Part shown: piece by piece, positions 24,361 through 33,317 of the stretch | Layout: every line of letters begins with the position of its first letter | Numbering within the stretch: the stretch's first letter is position 1 | Translations under genes and position numbers: made by a program | The notes under the pieces: model-generated | What the model saw: only the letters and a program-made list of their open reading frames with translations | The model's database searches: none | Told to the model about the DNA's origin: nothing | Source: UBA10329 sp964500205 | GTDB lineage: Bacteria > Bacteroidota > Bacteroidia > UBA10329 | Assembly (NCBI GenBank): GCA_964500205.1 | Contig: CAZCNS010000009.1 | Coordinates: forward strand, 106,362-170,361 | Reading direction: 5' to 3' | DNA: 64,000 nt

Positions 24361-25359
24361 ATGTCAGAACTTAGAGGTGCAATAACAGGGGTTCACACCT
24401 TCGTACCAGAGTACCGGCTCACCAATCGTGAGCTTGAGGCGCTGGTGGACACATCTGACGAATGGATTCTTACCCGAACAGGCATCTCCGAAAGGCGCAT
24501 TCTGAAAGGCGATGATCAGGGCATGACCCGAATGGCCGTGCCTGCCGTCAAAGGACTGCTGGAGAAGACAGGGACAAGTCCTGAGGACGTTGACCTGCTC
24601 ATCTGTGCCACGGTGACACCCGACATGCAGTTCCCGGCCTCGGCCAACATCATCACTGATGAATGCGGTCTGCACAATGCCTTCAGTTTTGACCTCAATG
24701 CAGCCTGCTCAGGCTTCATTTATGCGCTCACGACAGCCGACATGTACATCCGATCCGGAAGGTACAAGAAGGTGGTGGTGGTTGGGGCAGACAAGATGTC
24801 GAGCATCATTGACTACACCGACCGTCAAACCTGTGTCATTTTCGGAGATGCAGGTGGAGCGGTGCTGATGGAACCCAATACTGAAGGGCTGGGAATGATG
24901 GATCACATTCTCTGCTCGGACGGTTCAGGTGCGCAACACTTGCATCAAAAGGCCGGAGGCTCTATGCGGCCAGCCTCGCACAAGACGGTTGATGCCCGCG
25001 AACACTACGTTTATCAGGAAGGACAGGCGGTGTTCAAATTCGCAGTGACCAAAATGGCAGAGGTGTCTGAGCAGATCATGAAGCGCAATGACCTCACAGC
25101 GGATGACGTTGCATTCCTGGTGCCTCACCAGGCCAACAAGCGAATCATCGATGCCACAGCCCATCGGATGGGCATTGACGAGAGCAAGGTGATGCTGAAC
25201 ATTCAGCGATACGGAAATACCACCAATGGCACTATGCCGTTGTGCCTCCACGAGTGGGAAGATCAGCTGAAAAAGGGGGACAACCTCATCTTAAGTGCAT
25301 TCGGTGGAGGGTTCACTTGGGGTGCCCTTTACATCAAATGGGCGTATGACCCAAAGTGA
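24361..25359 (+). CDS. fabH: Beta-ketoacyl-ACP synthase III
   Basis: A 332-residue enzyme that condenses acetyl-CoA with malonyl-ACP to start type II fatty acid synthesis. The catalytic triad is visible: Cys in 'FDLNAACSGFIYAL', His in 'FLVPHQANKRIID', Asn in 'QRYGNTTNGTMPL'. The start ATG at 24361 gives 'MSELRGAITGVHTFVPEYRLTN', the usual N-terminus; 17 upstream in-frame codons from a GTG are not family-like. It lies between rpmF and accB. Confidence 0.96.
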   Translation: MSELRGAITGVHTFVPEYRLTNRELEALVDTSDEWILTRTGISERRILKGDDQGMTRMAVPAVKGLLEKTGTSPEDVDLLICATVTPDMQFPASANIITDECGLHNAFSFDLNAACSGFIYALTTADMYIRSGRYKKVVVVGADKMSSIIDYTDRQTCVIFGDAGGAVLMEPNTEGLGMMDHILCSDGSGAQHLHQKAGGSMRPASHKTVDAREHYVYQEGQAVFKFAVTKMAEVSEQIMKRNDLTADDVAFLVPHQANKRIIDATAHRMGIDESKVMLNIQRYGNTTNGTMPLCLHEWEDQLKKGDNLILSAFGGGFTWGALYIKWAYDPK

Positions 25360-25374
25360 GGCATCCCTATTTTC

Positions 25375-25382
25375 TACTTTAG
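25375..25382 (+). promoter_or_regulatory. Possible -7 box of accB (TACTTTAG)
   Basis: Seven of eight matches to TAnnTTTG, 22 nt before the accB ATG. Confidence 0.35.
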
Positions 25383-25404
25383 CACCCCTTAAAAAGCGAT
25401 TTAC

Positions 25405-25905
25405 ATGGATATCAAAGAGATTCAGGAACTGATAAAGTTCGTCTCCAAGTCTGGGGTCAGTGAAGTGGAGATTGAATCCAAGGGATTCAAATTGACTATC
25501 AAAACACCACCTTACAGGCGCAATGCACAGCCCGAGGTTCAGCTGGTGCAGGCGGTTCAGCCAGCGCAGGTTCCTCAGCCGGTTGCAGTAGCCCCTGCTC
25601 CCCCTACTCCGCAGCCTTCCGCTCCTGCACCCAAAACGGAGGTTGTCGCAGCGGATGCTGGAAACTATGAGGAGATCAAGTCACCGATGATCGGGACCTT
25701 CTACCGCTCATCATCTCCAGAAAAGCCACCGTTCGTAAGCGTAGGGGATGAGGTGAAGAAGGGCGATGTGCTCTGCATTATTGAGGCCATGAAGCTGTTC
25801 AATGAGATTGAGGCCGAAGTGAGTGGGCGTATCGTGAAAGTGCTGGTGGATGACTCCAAGCCTGTGGAGTATGACCAGCCTCTCTTCCTTATCGAGCCGC
25901 ACTGA
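25405..25905 (+). CDS. accB: Biotin carboxyl carrier protein of acetyl-CoA carboxylase
   Basis: A 166-residue BCCP. The N-terminal helix 'MDIKEIQELIKFVSKSGVSEVEIESKGFKLTI' is followed by a Pro/Ala/Gln-rich linker (about 45-85) and the C-terminal biotinyl domain, with the biotinylated lysine in 'CIIEAMKLFNEIEAE'. It carries carboxybiotin between AccC and the carboxyltransferase. It is followed by accC after a 136-nt gap containing an inverted repeat. Confidence 0.96.
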   Translation: MDIKEIQELIKFVSKSGVSEVEIESKGFKLTIKTPPYRRNAQPEVQLVQAVQPAQVPQPVAVAPAPPTPQPSAPAPKTEVVAADAGNYEEIKSPMIGTFYRSSSPEKPPFVSVGDEVKKGDVLCIIEAMKLFNEIEAEVSGRIVKVLVDDSKPVEYDQPLFLIEPH

Positions 25906-25913
25906 AAGTAAGG

Positions 25914-26032
25914 GACGAGGGACGAAGGACAAGGGACAGGGGAATGATTGGCGATTAGCAAGTGGCGATTTTTCGCTTTAAGGCACTCTCCGCACCCATC
26001 TCGTCTCACGTCCCCTGTCCCTCGTCCCAAAC
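25914..26032. repeat. Inverted pair of degenerate GGGACGAGGGAC repeats
   Basis: The left arm (about 25914-25942, purine-rich GGGACGAGGGACGAAGGACA) and the right arm (about 26005-26032, its near reverse complement) flank about 65 nt. The right part contains CTCGTCTCACG, also found in the repeat at 12438-12481. It could fold into a long hairpin between accB and accC. Confidence 0.55.
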
Positions 26033-26041
26033 CTTAGAGAC

Positions 26042-27382
26042 ATGTTCAAGAAGATTTTGATAGCCAATCGGGGCGAGATCGCCATGAGGGTGATTCGCAC
26101 GTGCCGTGAGCAGGGAATCCAGACAGTGGCAGTATATTCCACTGCTGACAAGGAAAGTCTCCATGTGAAATTCGCTGACGAGGCAGTGTGCATTGGGCCA
26201 CCTTCGAGCCGTGACAGTTATCTCAACATCCCCAGCATCATTGCTGCGGCAGAGATCACCAATGCGGATGCGATACATCCGGGATATGGTTTTCTCTCGG
26301 AGAATGCCAACTTCTCCCGGATCTGTGGCGAGCATGGCATCAAGTTCATAGGAGCGTCTCCTGATATGATCGATGCCATGGGCGACAAGGCCACGGCCAA
26401 AGCCACGATGATCAAGGCGGGTGTTCCCACGGTACCCGGATCCAAGGGGCTGCTCAAGGATTTTGAAGATGCCAAGAAGACTGCTTCCAAGGTGAAGTAT
26501 CCTGTGATGCTCAAGGCCACGGCCGGAGGTGGTGGCCGTGGCATGCGCATTGTCCGTAAGGAGGAGGAGCTTGAGGCGGCTTGGAACTCTGCCAGGCAGG
26601 AGGCGGCTGCTGCCTTTGGCAATGACGGCATGTACATGGAGAAATTCGTGGAGGAGCCCCGCCACATCGAGATCCAGATCATTGGCGACCAACATGGCAA
26701 CTATTGCCACCTGAGCGAGCGCGACTGCTCCATTCAGCGCAGGCATCAGAAGTTGATGGAGGAGACGCCTTCACCATTCATGACCGATGAGCTGCGTGAG
26801 CGCATGGGCGAGGCTGCCATAAAGGCCGCTGCCAGCGTGAACTACGAGGGTGCTGGCACGGTTGAATTCCTTGTGGACAAGAACCGTGACTTTTATTTCA
26901 TGGAGATGAACACCCGTATTCAGGTGGAGCATCCTATCACCGAAGAGGTGATCAACCACGACCTCATCTGGGAACAGATCAAGGTGGCCGCAGGTGTCCC
27001 GGTGTCTGGCAAGAATTATTTCCCGCAGTTGCACGCCATGGAGTGCCGGATCAATGCTGAGGACCCGTACAATGATTTCCGACCCAGCCCAGGCAAGATC
27101 ACCACGTTGCATACTCCCGGAGGCCACGGTGTGCGCATCGACTCGCACATCTACGCGGGCTACACCATTCCGCCCAATTATGACTCCATGATCGCCAAGC
27201 TCATCACCATGGCCCGCACACGCGAAGAGGCCATCGCCAAGATGCGCAGGGCGTTGGACGAGTTCGTCATCGAGGGCATCAAGACTACCATACCTTTTCA
27301 TCGAGCGCTGATGGATCATCCCGATTTCATTGCGGGGAACTACACTACGAAGTTCATGGAGTCCTTCTCACTCAAAAGCTGA
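26042..27382 (+). CDS. accC: Biotin carboxylase subunit of acetyl-CoA carboxylase
   Basis: A 446-residue ATP-grasp enzyme that carboxylates the biotin on AccB. 'MFKKILIANRGEIAMRVIRTCRE' is the N-terminus, 'MLKATAGGGGRGMRIV' the ATP-grasp glycine-rich loop, and 'FLVDKNRDFYFMEMNTRIQVEHPITEEV' the catalytic/metal region. It completes the pdxA-to-accC block. The next gene starts 28 nt after its stop. Confidence 0.97.
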   Translation: MFKKILIANRGEIAMRVIRTCREQGIQTVAVYSTADKESLHVKFADEAVCIGPPSSRDSYLNIPSIIAAAEITNADAIHPGYGFLSENANFSRICGEHGIKFIGASPDMIDAMGDKATAKATMIKAGVPTVPGSKGLLKDFEDAKKTASKVKYPVMLKATAGGGGRGMRIVRKEEELEAAWNSARQEAAAAFGNDGMYMEKFVEEPRHIEIQIIGDQHGNYCHLSERDCSIQRRHQKLMEETPSPFMTDELRERMGEAAIKAAASVNYEGAGTVEFLVDKNRDFYFMEMNTRIQVEHPITEEVINHDLIWEQIKVAAGVPVSGKNYFPQLHAMECRINAEDPYNDFRPSPGKITTLHTPGGHGVRIDSHIYAGYTIPPNYDSMIAKLITMARTREEAIAKMRRALDEFVIEGIKTTIPFHRALMDHPDFIAGNYTTKFMESFSLKS

Positions 27383-27410
27383 TCCTGTGGCAGTGCGTTG
27401 GCTTCAGCTC

Positions 27411-29255
27411 ATGGCCCGCACTTGTTTGATGCTCCTGCTGTTGTTCTCGGCTATCGGTGTCAGGGGGCAGGACGTTGAGGGGGAGCAGATGGGTGAGGGC
27501 GACACGTCCAAGCTTTATCTGAAGATAGAGGAGGTGGCCCAGCGCAATTGGTTCACCACCATCATTCATGACCTGTTCTTCAAGCCAGTTGCCTTCAGGG
27601 GCGGGCGCGATGACTTGCTTTATCGGAAGCTGGTCACCAGACCTTATGCTGATTACGAGGGCAGACCTGTGAGAAAGGTTCGCGTGGTCACCATAGACCC
27701 TTTCGGATTTGATGTTTACGATACTCTGGCCGCCCCTGAACTGGGCACCGAGCGGTTCGGTAATGCGATGCACGCCAAGACCACGGAGCGTACCGTGCGG
27801 AACCTGATTCTTTTCCGTGAGGGCCAACCGTTCGATTCGTTGCTCGTTCGGGAGTCTGAGCGTCTCATCAGACAAGAGCTTTACATTCAGGAGGTGTTCT
27901 TCTACCCTCAGCTTGCGGGTGTGCATGGCGACTCGGTCGATGTGCTGGTGCGCGTGCTCGACTCGTGGAGTATCATTCCTGATATCGGATTCAGCGGAAC
28001 CCGTTTCTCTTACGGTCTCACGGAGAACAACCTCGCTGGTATCAACCACGTGCTACACGGATATCACACGTACAACCACGCACTCGATCGCCACGCACTC
28101 GACTCTTACTACTTGGTGCGCAACATCAGGCAGTCGTACGTCAACACCCGGGTGGGATTCAATATGAATGAGCAGGGCGATTTCCGCGTCAATGCCTCGG
28201 TTGACCGTCCTTTCTACTCCACCGTGACCCGATGGGCAGGCGGTGCAAGTGTGAGCTACCAACAGCAGACCGACACGATAAACCTTGAGGGGTTGCCAGT
28301 GCTTTTTGCCCGTTCGCGCTCTCTTCCTCAAGATTATTGGCTTGCCCGCGCCATTCAGCTCGTGCCGGGTTCCACGGAAGACGACCGTGCCACTAACCTT
28401 GTGCTCTCGGCTGGGGTTTCCGCACTTACATACATTGAGCGACCTGAGGGTCCTTTGTCGGAATTGGAGCTTTATCGTGACCGTGCGCTGTTCTTGGGCG
28501 GTATCGGTATCAGCACACGTAAGTACCTCCGCGACAGGTATATCTTCAATTACGGTTTTATTGAGGACGTGCCAGTGGGCCGCAGCTATGGCGTCACGGT
28601 AGGCTACGAGGTGCGCAGCCGTCCCCGGTCTTATATCGGAGCGCATTACTCTTGGGGTCACTATTACCGTTGGGGTTATTTCAGCTCCGAACTTTCCTAC
28701 GGCAATTACTTCCGTGACGGGAGCTATGAACAGGGCACTGCTCAGGCGCGTATCACTTACTTCACTGGTCTGCTCCAGCTCGGCAAGTGGAAATTCAGAC
28801 AATTCGTGAAGCCGGAGATCACGCTGGGATTCGCCCGTCCTGCTGGTGATAATATCACGCTCAACGAGGGGCGTGGTGGCATCCGCGGATTCAACAGTGC
28901 AGAGTTGGCAGGTACACATCGCTTCATGGTCACTGTGCAGACGCAAGGTTATGCCCCTTGGGAGCTGCTCGGCTTCCGCTTCGGCCCATACCTGACGTGC
29001 TCCATGGGGATGCTCGGAAACAGCACTGACGGTTTTTCAAAGAGTAGTCCCTATTGGATGCTTGGTCTCGGATTTCTCGTAAACAACCGTTACTTGGTAT
29101 TCGACAACTTCGAGATATCACTTGCCTTTTATCCCTTCATACCCGGCACAGGCGAGAACAATGGGCGAAATGTCATCATTGGCAACCCGTTCCGGGCTTT
29201 CAATCTAGGTTTTCCCGACTACGGGCTTGGGCGTCCAGCGGCTGTGGGGTATTGA
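27411..29255 (+). CDS. BamA/TamA-like outer membrane protein
   Basis: A 614-residue predicted outer membrane beta-barrel. The ATG at 27411 gives a clear signal peptide (MARTCLMLLLLFSAIGVRG). The N-terminal part shows a POTRA-like unit ('RPVRKVRVVTIDPFGFDVYDT', 'RTVRNLILFREGQPFDSLLVRESERLIRQELYIQEVFFYPQ'), and the C-terminal half is rich in alternating aromatic strands ending in 'YLVFDNFEISLAFYPFIPGTG'. It resembles surface-antigen (Omp85) proteins of Bacteroidota; its cargo is unknown. It lies 28 nt after accC, possibly co-transcribed. Confidence 0.72.
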   Translation: MARTCLMLLLLFSAIGVRGQDVEGEQMGEGDTSKLYLKIEEVAQRNWFTTIIHDLFFKPVAFRGGRDDLLYRKLVTRPYADYEGRPVRKVRVVTIDPFGFDVYDTLAAPELGTERFGNAMHAKTTERTVRNLILFREGQPFDSLLVRESERLIRQELYIQEVFFYPQLAGVHGDSVDVLVRVLDSWSIIPDIGFSGTRFSYGLTENNLAGINHVLHGYHTYNHALDRHALDSYYLVRNIRQSYVNTRVGFNMNEQGDFRVNASVDRPFYSTVTRWAGGASVSYQQQTDTINLEGLPVLFARSRSLPQDYWLARAIQLVPGSTEDDRATNLVLSAGVSALTYIERPEGPLSELELYRDRALFLGGIGISTRKYLRDRYIFNYGFIEDVPVGRSYGVTVGYEVRSRPRSYIGAHYSWGHYYRWGYFSSELSYGNYFRDGSYEQGTAQARITYFTGLLQLGKWKFRQFVKPEITLGFARPAGDNITLNEGRGGIRGFNSAELAGTHRFMVTVQTQGYAPWELLGFRFGPYLTCSMGMLGNSTDGFSKSSPYWMLGLGFLVNNRYLVFDNFEISLAFYPFIPGTGENNGRNVIIGNPFRAFNLGFPDYGLGRPAAVGY

Positions 29256-29304
29256 GACACTCCAGTGCTAAGGTTTATTCTTCCATTTATTGACCGCGGA
29301 CTGC

Positions 29305-30885
29305 TCAGAACTCACTCTTGGCGTGGAACCGGATCTTCGGATACTGCTCCTGTGCCATTTGCAACGCCCATGCGCTGTCGGCCAGGAACACCAGTTGGCC
29401 TTCCTTGTCCTCTGCCAGATTGTTCAGCTTCATGTCGATGAAGCGGGCAAGTTCCTGTTCGTCATCGCTGTCTATCCACATGGCGCGGTGCAGGGCCACG
29501 CCCTCGTAGCGGCACTTGGCGCTGTACTCGTGCTCCAGCCGGTGCTGAATGACTTCGAACTGGAGTGCGCCCACGCAGCCCACGATCCTTCGGCCGTTCA
29601 CCTTCTTGATGAACATCTGCGCCACGCCCTCGTCCATCAGCATCTCCAGTCCTTTTTGAAACTGTTTGGTCTTCATCGGGTCGGCATTCTCCACATAGCG
29701 GAACATCTCAGGTGCGAAGCTGGGAATGCCCTTGAAGTGCAACGGCTCACCATCGCTCAGGGCATCACCGATCTTGAAATTGCCTGAGTCGGGCAAGCCC
29801 ACGATGTCACCGGGGAATGCCTCATCGATCACCTCCTTTTTATCTGCCATGAAAGACGTGGGGCTGCTGAATCGCAGTTGCTTACCCAGTCGCACGTGGT
29901 TGTAGCCTTTTCCACGCTCAAACTTCCCTGAGGTGATGCGCAGGAAGGCGATCCGGTTGCGGTGGTTCGGGTCTATGTTGGCGTGTATCTTGAACACGAA
30001 ACCGGAGAAACGCGGGTCCAGCGGGTCTATGTGCCGCTCCTCGGTCTCCATGTGGCGCGGGGGCGGGGCTATCTGCACGAAGCAGTCCAGCATCTCACGC
30101 ACCCCGAAGTTGTTGAGTGCACTGCCGCAGAAGACAGGGGCGACCTTGGCATCGAGGTAGTCTCGCATGTTGAACTCAGGGTAAACACCGTTCACCAGTT
30201 CCACCTCTTCGCGCAAAAGGTTGGCCGCTTTTTGGCCTACGATACGATCTATTTCAGGGTCGTTGATGTCCGCGATGTCCACCGTGTCCTGCACCCGTTG
30301 CTTGTCTGCCGCGCTGAAGAGGCTCAGGTTGTTCTCAAAGAGGTTGTAGACCCCCTGGAAGGTCTGTCCCATACCGATGGGCCATGTCATAGGCCGCACC
30401 TTGATCATCAGTTTCTGCTCCACCTCGTCCAGCAGGTCGAACACATCGCGGCCCTCGCGGTCCATTTTGTTGATGAATACGATGACGGGCGTGTTCCTCA
30501 TTCGGCAGACCTCGGCCAGTTTCTCGGTCTGGCTCTCCACGCCCTTGGCCACGTCAATGACCACGATGACGCTGTCCACGGCAGTCAGCGTGCGGTAGGT
30601 GTCCTCTGCGAAGTCTTGGTGACCGGGCGTATCGAGAATGTTGACCTTGCTGTTCTTGTAATCGAAGCCCATCACCGATGTGGCCACCGATATGCCCCGC
30701 TGCTTCTCGATCTCCAGGAAGTCTGAGGTGGCGGTCTTCTTGATCTTGTTGCTCTTGACCGCGCCCGCCACCTGAATGGCCCCACCGAAGAGCAGGAACT
30801 TTTCGGTAAGGGTCGTCTTGCCCGCATCAGGGTGACTGATGATGGCAAATGTGCGTCTGCGCGCTACTTCCTCCGCGTGTGTCAT
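29305..30885 (-). CDS. prfC: Peptide chain release factor 3
   Basis: A 526-residue translational GTPase that recycles RF1/RF2. G1 'SHPDAGKTTLTEKFLLFGGAIQ', G3 'DTPGHQDFAEDTYR' and G4 'FINKMDREGRD' are present, followed by the RF3-specific C-terminal part ('GCVGALQFEVIQHRLEHEYSAKC'). The ATG at 30885 gives MTHAEEVARRRTFAIISHPD as in homologues; an in-frame ATG 13 codons upstream is possible but not needed. The 186 nt before it hold no gene and no clear promoter box. Confidence 0.95.
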   Translation of the reverse strand: MTHAEEVARRRTFAIISHPDAGKTTLTEKFLLFGGAIQVAGAVKSNKIKKTATSDFLEIEKQRGISVATSVMGFDYKNSKVNILDTPGHQDFAEDTYRTLTAVDSVIVVIDVAKGVESQTEKLAEVCRMRNTPVIVFINKMDREGRDVFDLLDEVEQKLMIKVRPMTWPIGMGQTFQGVYNLFENNLSLFSAADKQRVQDTVDIADINDPEIDRIVGQKAANLLREEVELVNGVYPEFNMRDYLDAKVAPVFCGSALNNFGVREMLDCFVQIAPPPRHMETEERHIDPLDPRFSGFVFKIHANIDPNHRNRIAFLRITSGKFERGKGYNHVRLGKQLRFSSPTSFMADKKEVIDEAFPGDIVGLPDSGNFKIGDALSDGEPLHFKGIPSFAPEMFRYVENADPMKTKQFQKGLEMLMDEGVAQMFIKKVNGRRIVGCVGALQFEVIQHRLEHEYSAKCRYEGVALHRAMWIDSDDEQELARFIDMKLNNLAEDKEGQLVFLADSAWALQMAQEQYPKIRFHAKSEF

Positions 30886-31071
30886 TGTTACTTGCAGTGC
30901 TTGGATCAACGGTCTATTCAGCATGCGGGCGGTCAGGATTCCACACCCGCTTCCGCTTCCTTGCCCGTTTATATTTTCAGACCGCGAATGTCGTGGTCTG
31001 CTGTGGAATAGCGGTCACCAGAATCGGAACTGGGCATAATCGAATATCAGGCAGCTCGGCCCGTGTGTGCG

Positions 31072-31833
31072 CTACTTACTGCCAGCCCTGTTCTTCAGCT
31101 CAAGCTTGCCGCCCCATTGGGCCATCTGTCCCATTACCCATGCCTGCCGTTTGCGCATGTACGCCCCCGGGGCTGTCGCTGAATACTTCCTGGGGCTGGG
31201 CAGCACCGATGCAAGCAACGCGGCCTCTGCGCGGGTGAGCTTCGAAGCCTTCTTTTTGAAGTAAGTCTGCGATGCAGCCTCTGCGCCATAGATGCCATCG
31301 CCCATTTCTATCACGTTGAGGTATACTTCGAGGATGCGCTCCTTGCTCCATATCAGTTCGATGAGGGCGGTGAAATACACTTCCAGTCCCTTTCTCAGCC
31401 ATGTGCGTCCTTCCCAAAGGAAAACGTTCTTGGCCGTCTGCTGGCTGATGGTGCTGGCCCCACGGAGCTTCTTGCCCTGTTTGTTGCGCTGCAAGGCCTT
31501 CTCTATGGCCTCGATATCAAAACCGCTGTGTTGCGGGAATTTCTGATCCTCGGCACATACCACCGCCAGCTGCAGGTGAGGGCTGATACTCTCCAATGGC
31601 TGCCACTGTTTTTTGAGGCGGATGGGCCGGTCCTCTTGGAACTGTTCCACGCATCTCGAAAGCTGGAGAGGGGTCACGGGCACAGGCACAAACCTGTAGA
31701 CCACCACCAACACTATCGAAAAGAGAAATAGAAAGAGAACCGCCTTTCCGAGCAGCTTAGCGAGCCTCATGACCGGCCTACTCCCGCCCGAGGCTTTTGG
31801 GGAGCGGGTTCGAGCCTTGGTTGGCTTGGGCAT
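31072..31833 (-). CDS. mtgA: Monofunctional biosynthetic peptidoglycan transglycosylase
   Basis: A 253-residue GT51 enzyme that polymerises lipid II into glycan strands at the outer face of the inner membrane. After a basic cytoplasmic tail there is one TM segment ('AVLFLFLFSIVLVVVY', about 31-46). The catalytic region 'VVCAEDQKFPQHSGFDIEAI' contains the first Glu, and 'RGASTISQQTAKNVFL' and 'ILEVYLNVIEMGDGIYGAEAASQTYF' complete the GT51 motifs. No transpeptidase domain is present. It lies downstream of nhaD on the same strand (37-nt gap). Confidence 0.95.
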   Translation of the reverse strand: MPKPTKARTRSPKASGGSRPVMRLAKLLGKAVLFLFLFSIVLVVVYRFVPVPVTPLQLSRCVEQFQEDRPIRLKKQWQPLESISPHLQLAVVCAEDQKFPQHSGFDIEAIEKALQRNKQGKKLRGASTISQQTAKNVFLWEGRTWLRKGLEVYFTALIELIWSKERILEVYLNVIEMGDGIYGAEAASQTYFKKKASKLTRAEAALLASVLPSPRKYSATAPGAYMRKRQAWVMGQMAQWGGKLELKNRAGSK

Positions 31834-31870
31834 TTCAGTTGAAATTGGAAATCCCCGACAGTCGCAACGG

Positions 31871-33175
31871 TCAGAAGATGTAGTTCACCATCAGAAGGAA
31901 GACACCGCAACCGGCCAGGAAGCCGATCAAAGCCAACCATGCGATATTGCGCAGATACCACATGAAGTCGATCTTCTCCATGCCCATCGCCACTACCCCT
32001 GCTGCAGACCCGATGATCAGCATGCTGCCGCCAGTTCCGGCCGAAAGTGCGATGAAGTGCCATATGTAGTGGTCCATAGGATAAGAGAACATACCCATGC
32101 TGGCTGCTACCAAGGGCACGTTGTCGATCACTGCAGAGCCTATTCCCAGCAGAACGATCACAATGTCGGTGTTGGGAATGGCAGTGTTCAATCCTTCCGC
32201 GAAACGGAAAAGCTCACCCACCGATTCCAACGCGGCCACTGCCATCAGGATGCCAAGGAAGAACAGGATGCTCGGCATCTCGATCTTCGAAAGGGATTTG
32301 TGCAATGGGCTGTGGTTATGCGCCACATCACTCACTTTGAATTCGCGATGACTCTTGATCTCGGCAATGGCAGAGACGACTGCCAAGGAGAGCATCATTC
32401 CGATGTAAGGGGGAAGATGAGTGATGGTTTTGAAAATAGGCACGAACACAATGGATCCAAGCCCAAGTGCAAGCATCCCCAGACTGGCAGCACGGTCTTC
32501 TGCATCATTCTCAGGAATCTCGACTTGACCTTTGAAGGCCGGCATCAAGGAGGCGATCAAGAATGGTATGAACATGCAGAAGAATGATGGCACCAGAAGA
32601 TGTGATAACAGCAACTCAGCCGAAACTTTCTTCCCGATCCAGAGCATGGTCGTGGTCACATCTCCAATGGGCGACCAAGCCCCACCGGCATTGGCCGCGA
32701 TGACGATCATGCCCGCGAACCACATCCTTGATTTGGCATCCGGTACCAGTTTCTTGAGTATCGTTATCAGAACGATGGTTGCGGTAAGGTTGTCGATGAT
32801 CGCAGAGAGGATGAAGGCAAGTGCGCCCATGATCCACAGTAGCACCTTGCGATCCCGGGTCTTGATGAACTGCTTGATGGAGCCGAAGCCGTTGAAGTGA
32901 TCGGTGATCTCCACGATCGTCATTGCGCCCATGAGGAACACGAGTATCTCGGCTGTCTTGCCGAGATGGTGAAGTAGCATTTCCTCCAAATGTGATGGAA
33001 CCAATTGCCTCAGCTCTGAGTCGATATCGAACACAGGCACGTGCGCCACTGCGATGATCGCCCACAACAGCGACATCATGATAAGGGCGGGGATAAGCTT
33101 ATCTTGCTTGATGGTGTGCTCCAGCGTTATGCCAAGATACCCGAAGACGAAAATAGAGATGAGTAGAAAGTCCAT
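31871..33175 (-). CDS. nhaD: NhaD-type sodium/proton antiporter
   Basis: A 434-residue inner-membrane antiporter of the NhaD branch of the ion transporter superfamily. It has about 12 hydrophobic segments. 'FILSAIIDNLTATIVLITIL' and 'IVIAANAGGAWSPIGDVTTTMLWIG' are typical ion-site motifs, mirrored in the second half by 'GSAVIDNVPLVAASMGMF' and 'AGTGGSMLIIGSAAGVVAMG'. It exports Na+ (or Li+) in exchange for H+, common in marine or brackish Bacteroidota. It is transcribed from the box at 33288-33295 with a leader of about 105 nt. Confidence 0.92.
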   Translation of the reverse strand: MDFLLISIFVFGYLGITLEHTIKQDKLIPALIMMSLLWAIIAVAHVPVFDIDSELRQLVPSHLEEMLLHHLGKTAEILVFLMGAMTIVEITDHFNGFGSIKQFIKTRDRKVLLWIMGALAFILSAIIDNLTATIVLITILKKLVPDAKSRMWFAGMIVIAANAGGAWSPIGDVTTTMLWIGKKVSAELLLSHLLVPSFFCMFIPFLIASLMPAFKGQVEIPENDAEDRAASLGMLALGLGSIVFVPIFKTITHLPPYIGMMLSLAVVSAIAEIKSHREFKVSDVAHNHSPLHKSLSKIEMPSILFFLGILMAVAALESVGELFRFAEGLNTAIPNTDIVIVLLGIGSAVIDNVPLVAASMGMFSYPMDHYIWHFIALSAGTGGSMLIIGSAAGVVAMGMEKIDFMWYLRNIAWLALIGFLAGCGVFLLMVNYIF

Positions 33176-33287
33176 TGTTGGTGCGGTCGAACGGACTCAG
33201 TGGCATTGCCCCGCTGCTTGTTGTTTCGTGCAGCGATGGGGAGAAACTGGACTGAGGAGCCGAGGTGTTTTTGGTGAAAATCGCGCG

Positions 33288-33295
33288 CAAAAGTA
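33288..33295 (-). promoter_or_regulatory. -7 promoter box of nhaD (TACTTTTG)
   Basis: Perfect TAnnTTTG on the minus strand between anmK and nhaD, about 112 nt before the nhaD start. Confidence 0.5.
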
Positions 33296-33317
33296 GCAGA
33301 AACACGCACCGCAGGAA

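Noticed and set aside
25510..25650. Repetitive Pro/Gln codons in accB
   Set aside because: This is the normal flexible linker of BCCP, not a separate repeat element.
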